The translations under genes were made by a program, and so were the position numbers. A model generated the notes under the pieces. It made no database searches. It was not told the DNA's origin and worked only from the letters and a program-made list of their open reading frames with translations. Shown one piece after another: positions 59,401 to 64,000 of a stretch of 64,000 bases of DNA (positions within the stretch are counted from its first letter, which is position 1; each line of letters opens with the position of its first letter). Origin of the DNA: Actinostola sp. cb2023 (lineage: Eukaryota > Cnidaria > Anthozoa > Actiniaria > Actinostolidae). The stretch covers positions 1 to 64,000 of the forward strand of contig JAUJYZ010001008.1 of the NCBI GenBank assembly GCA_033675265.1, written 5' to 3'.

Positions 59401-61408
59401 ATTCGTTAAATGTCCAGATTTTTTTACGTACAATACTGGGCTTTATTCAAAAAATGACATTGGTAAAGATTCTATGCACCTGGAACAACTAGTAGGGTCA
59501 AACATTAGAATTACACGATTTCTACCATACATTTACTGTAATGAAATTGCTGCGCCATGTATTTCTGATGGAACCATCTCTGAATTCGTTAAATGTCCAG
59601 ATTTATTTACGTGCAATCCTTGGCTTTATTCAAAAAATGAAATCGCAAAATATTCTGAGAAGCTGCAACATCTAATAGGCCCAAAAATTAGAAAAACCCA
59701 TTTCTACCATACATTTACTGTAATTGAATTTGTTACGTTGTGTAATTTTAATAGGACCATTTCCAAATCCGTTAAATGTCCACATTTTTTTACGTGCAAT
59801 CCTTGGCTTTATTCAAAAAATGAAATCGCAAAAGATTCTGTGAAGCTGCAACATCTAATAGGCCCAAAAATTAGAAAAACCCATTTCTACCATACATTTA
59901 CTGTAATTGAATTTGTTACGTTGTGTAATTTTAATAGGACCATTTCCAAATCCGTTAAATGTCCACATTTTTTTACGTGCAATCCTTGGCTTTATTCAAA
60001 AAATGAAATCGCAAAAGATTCTGTGAAGCTGCAACATCTAATAGGCCCAAAAATTAGAAAAACCCATTTCTACCATACATTTACTGTAATTGAATTTGTT
60101 ACGTTGTGTAATTTTAATAGGACCATTTCCATATTCGTTAAATGTCCAGATTTTTTTACATACAATCCTTGGCTTTATTCGATAAATGACATTGGTTAAG
60201 ATTCTGAGAAGCTGGAACAACTAGTAGGACCAAAAATTAGAAACACACGATTTCTGCCATACATTTACTGTAATGAAATTGCTGCGCCATGTACAGTATT
60301 TCTGATGGAACCATCTCTGAATTCGTTAAATGTCCAGATTTTTTACGGACAATCATTGGCTTTATTCAAAAAATGACATTGGTAAAGATTCTGAGAAGCT
60401 GGAACAACTAGTAGGGCCAAAAATTAGAAACACACGATTTCTGCCATACATTTACTGTAATGAAATTGCTGCGCCATGTTTTTCTGATGGAACCATCTCT
60501 GAATTCGTTAAATGTCCAGATTTTTTTACGTACAATCCTTGGCTTTATTCAAAAAATAACATTGGTAAAGATTCTATGCACCTGGAACAACTAGTAGGGC
60601 CAACAATTAGAAACACACGATTTCTACCATACATTTACTGTAATGAAATTGCTGCGCCATGTATTTCTGATGGAACCATCTCTGAATTCGTTAAATGTCC
60701 AGATTTTTTAACGTGCAATCCTTGGCTTTATTCAAAAAATGAAATTGCAAAAGATTCTGAGAAGCTGCAACATCTAATAGGCCCAAAAATTAGAAAAACA
60801 CGATTTCTGTCATACATTTACTGTAATGAAATTGCTGCGCTATGTACAGTATTTCTGATGGAACCATCTCTGAATTCGTTAACTGTCCAGATTTTTTTAC
60901 GTGCAATCCTTGGCTTTATTCAAAAAATGAAATCGCAAAATATTCTGAGAAGAATAATAAGCCCAAAAATTAAGGCGAAAAATTAGTAAAGTCGATTTTC
61001 TTCCATACTTTTACTGTATTCAAATGTGCGACCGTTATGCAATTTTGATACAACCTTCTCCAAAGTCGTTGAGTGTCCAGATTTTTTGACGTACAATCCT
61101 TGGCATTCTTCAAAAAATATGATTAGAAAAGATTCTGAGCTGCTACATCATCTATTAAGACGAGAAATTAGTAAAATCGATTTTCTCCCATACATTTACT
61201 GTATTTTGCTACGTTATGAAATTTTGATACATGCTGCGCCATGTATTTTTGATAGAACCATCTCCAAATTCGATAAATGTCCAGATTTTTTTACGTACAT
61301 TCCTTGGCCTTCTTCAAAAAATAGCTTTGGAAAAGATTCTTGGCATCTGCAATATCTAGTAGGTCCAAAAATTAGAAAAACCAAAAGTCGTTTCTTGGGC
61401 TACCTGTG

Positions 61409-61674
61409 CTAAATGTATCCATGGCGACCGCAATCTACAACAGGCTAATCAAACATGGCGGACGACAATGTTGAGAAAATTATATTGATTGGCTTTAAGC
61501 CTTGATTTGAACTTGTAAAACGGACCAAAGAGTCAAGAAATTGGCATTTGGGTGACTTAAGAACATAAGTGAACGATAAACAGAGCATTGAACGCAATGT
61601 TTCGTGTGAATGTTTAGAGAAATCCTGTTTTAGCAACGCAATATTTTGTCCATCTTGTCGACTTGTGTGAAAGA
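61409..61674. other. Probable 5' region of the last gene
   Basis: Contains a short upstream ORF starting ATGGCGGACGACAATG at about 61455. Promoter and 5' UTR of the gene starting at 61675 are likely here. Confidence 0.35.
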
Positions 61675-63833
<2,159 letters not shown>

Positions 63834-64000
63834 GTAAGTGAGATCTGGACATGTCTTTATCAACATGTAATAAAACAGCAGATAATACTACTCTTAAAGT
63901 CGTTTTTGTATGAGTGGGAAGTAGCTACGGTACAGTTACGGTATGGTTCGTGCGGTAACCATGCATGCTTTACAGTTAAACCATGCCATCTCCAAACATT
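63834..64000 (+). other. Start of intron 3 of the last gene
   Basis: Begins GTAAGTGAG and runs to the window end; no exon visible. Confidence 0.5.

Larger units (their letters stand above)
46052..61395 (+). repeat. 183-bp tandem satellite array, about 84 units
   Basis: The period is 183 bp (ATTAGA at 46142, 46325, 46508). The unit is 61 codons and can be read through without stop. Two subfamilies alternate. Type A encodes NTRFLPYIYCNEIAAPCISD...FVKCPDFFTYNPWLYS. Type B encodes KTHFYHTFTVIEFVTLCNFN in the same place. Many units differ by one base in T or A runs. A 6-bp in-frame insertion (GAATTC) marks some B units. A truncated B unit lacks about 11 bp before CTTGGCTTTATTC. The units at the right edge (61026-61395) are strongly diverged, as expected at satellite margins. 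Confidence 0.95.
45804..61408. mobile_element. Large element bounded by CACAGGTAGCCCAAG termini, filled by a satellite
   Basis: CACAGGTAGCCCAAGCTGTG at 45804 is the same 20-base terminus as the palindromic element at 35974. The opposite end, CTTGGGCTACCTGTG ending at 61408, lies only 13-20 bases after the last satellite unit. No target duplication was found (ACTGGAAG against CTAAATGT), so it may be two separate ends rather than one 15.6-kb element. Confidence 0.5.

Noticed and set aside
46052..61395. CRISPR-like array
   Set aside because: The units are contiguous 183-bp repeats without unique spacers, in eukaryotic DNA.
45796..61416. Target-site duplication around the satellite-bearing element
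   Set aside because: The 8 bases on either side (ACTGGAAG and CTAAATGT) do not match, so I do not claim one.

Overview
The window is eukaryotic nuclear DNA from an animal, most likely a cnidarian (stony coral or sea anemone type). The reasons are: AT-rich intergenic DNA with GT-AG introns; many short inverted-repeat MITEs; families common in cnidarian genomes (SWIM/YqaJ proteins, PIF/Harbinger, Polinton/Maverick and HECT-carrying elements); and a secreted animal heme peroxidase. The taxon is inferred from gene families. No rRNA, organellar gene or CRISPR array was seen.

Layout. 1-5.1 kb: a decayed minus-strand SAP/SWIM/YqaJ gene with a dead Harbinger transposon (1971-4714) in its first intron and a MITE at its 3' end. 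6.6-8.5 kb: a HECT remnant and a broken Polinton fragment (packaging ATPase, integrase tail). 8.5-15.35 kb: a DUF3987-type P-loop gene whose last exon is split by a complete 4.9-kb element (10236-15144). That element has terminal inverted repeats, an exact 6-bp target duplication, an IS3-type DDE transposase and two further ORFs, one of them a HECT-like E3 domain. 15.6-23 kb: non-coding DNA full of foldback elements, including a 1.85-kb palindrome flanked by TTAA. 24.8-29.8 kb: an intact three-exon gene for a 1313-residue protein I do not recognise. 31.65-38.08 kb: a six-exon heme peroxidase with one frameshift in its last exon and a 1.07-kb palindromic element in intron 4. 38.1-45.8 kb: a 20-bp minisatellite, G- and C-tracts and MITEs. 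46.05-61.4 kb: a 15-kb tandem array of a 183-bp (61-codon) unit, open over long stretches, organised into higher-order repeats and bounded by short inverted repeats shared with other mobile elements in the window. 61.67 kb to the end: the first three exons of an unrecognised plus-strand gene.

The window is best read as a few host genes being overwritten by mobile DNA. The most interesting items are the HECT-carrying IS3-type transposon with its clean insertion footprint, the 183-bp array with an in-frame unit inside apparent transposon ends, and the unclassified 1313-residue protein. Several frameshifts fall in homopolymers, so true decay and assembly error cannot be separated from sequence alone.
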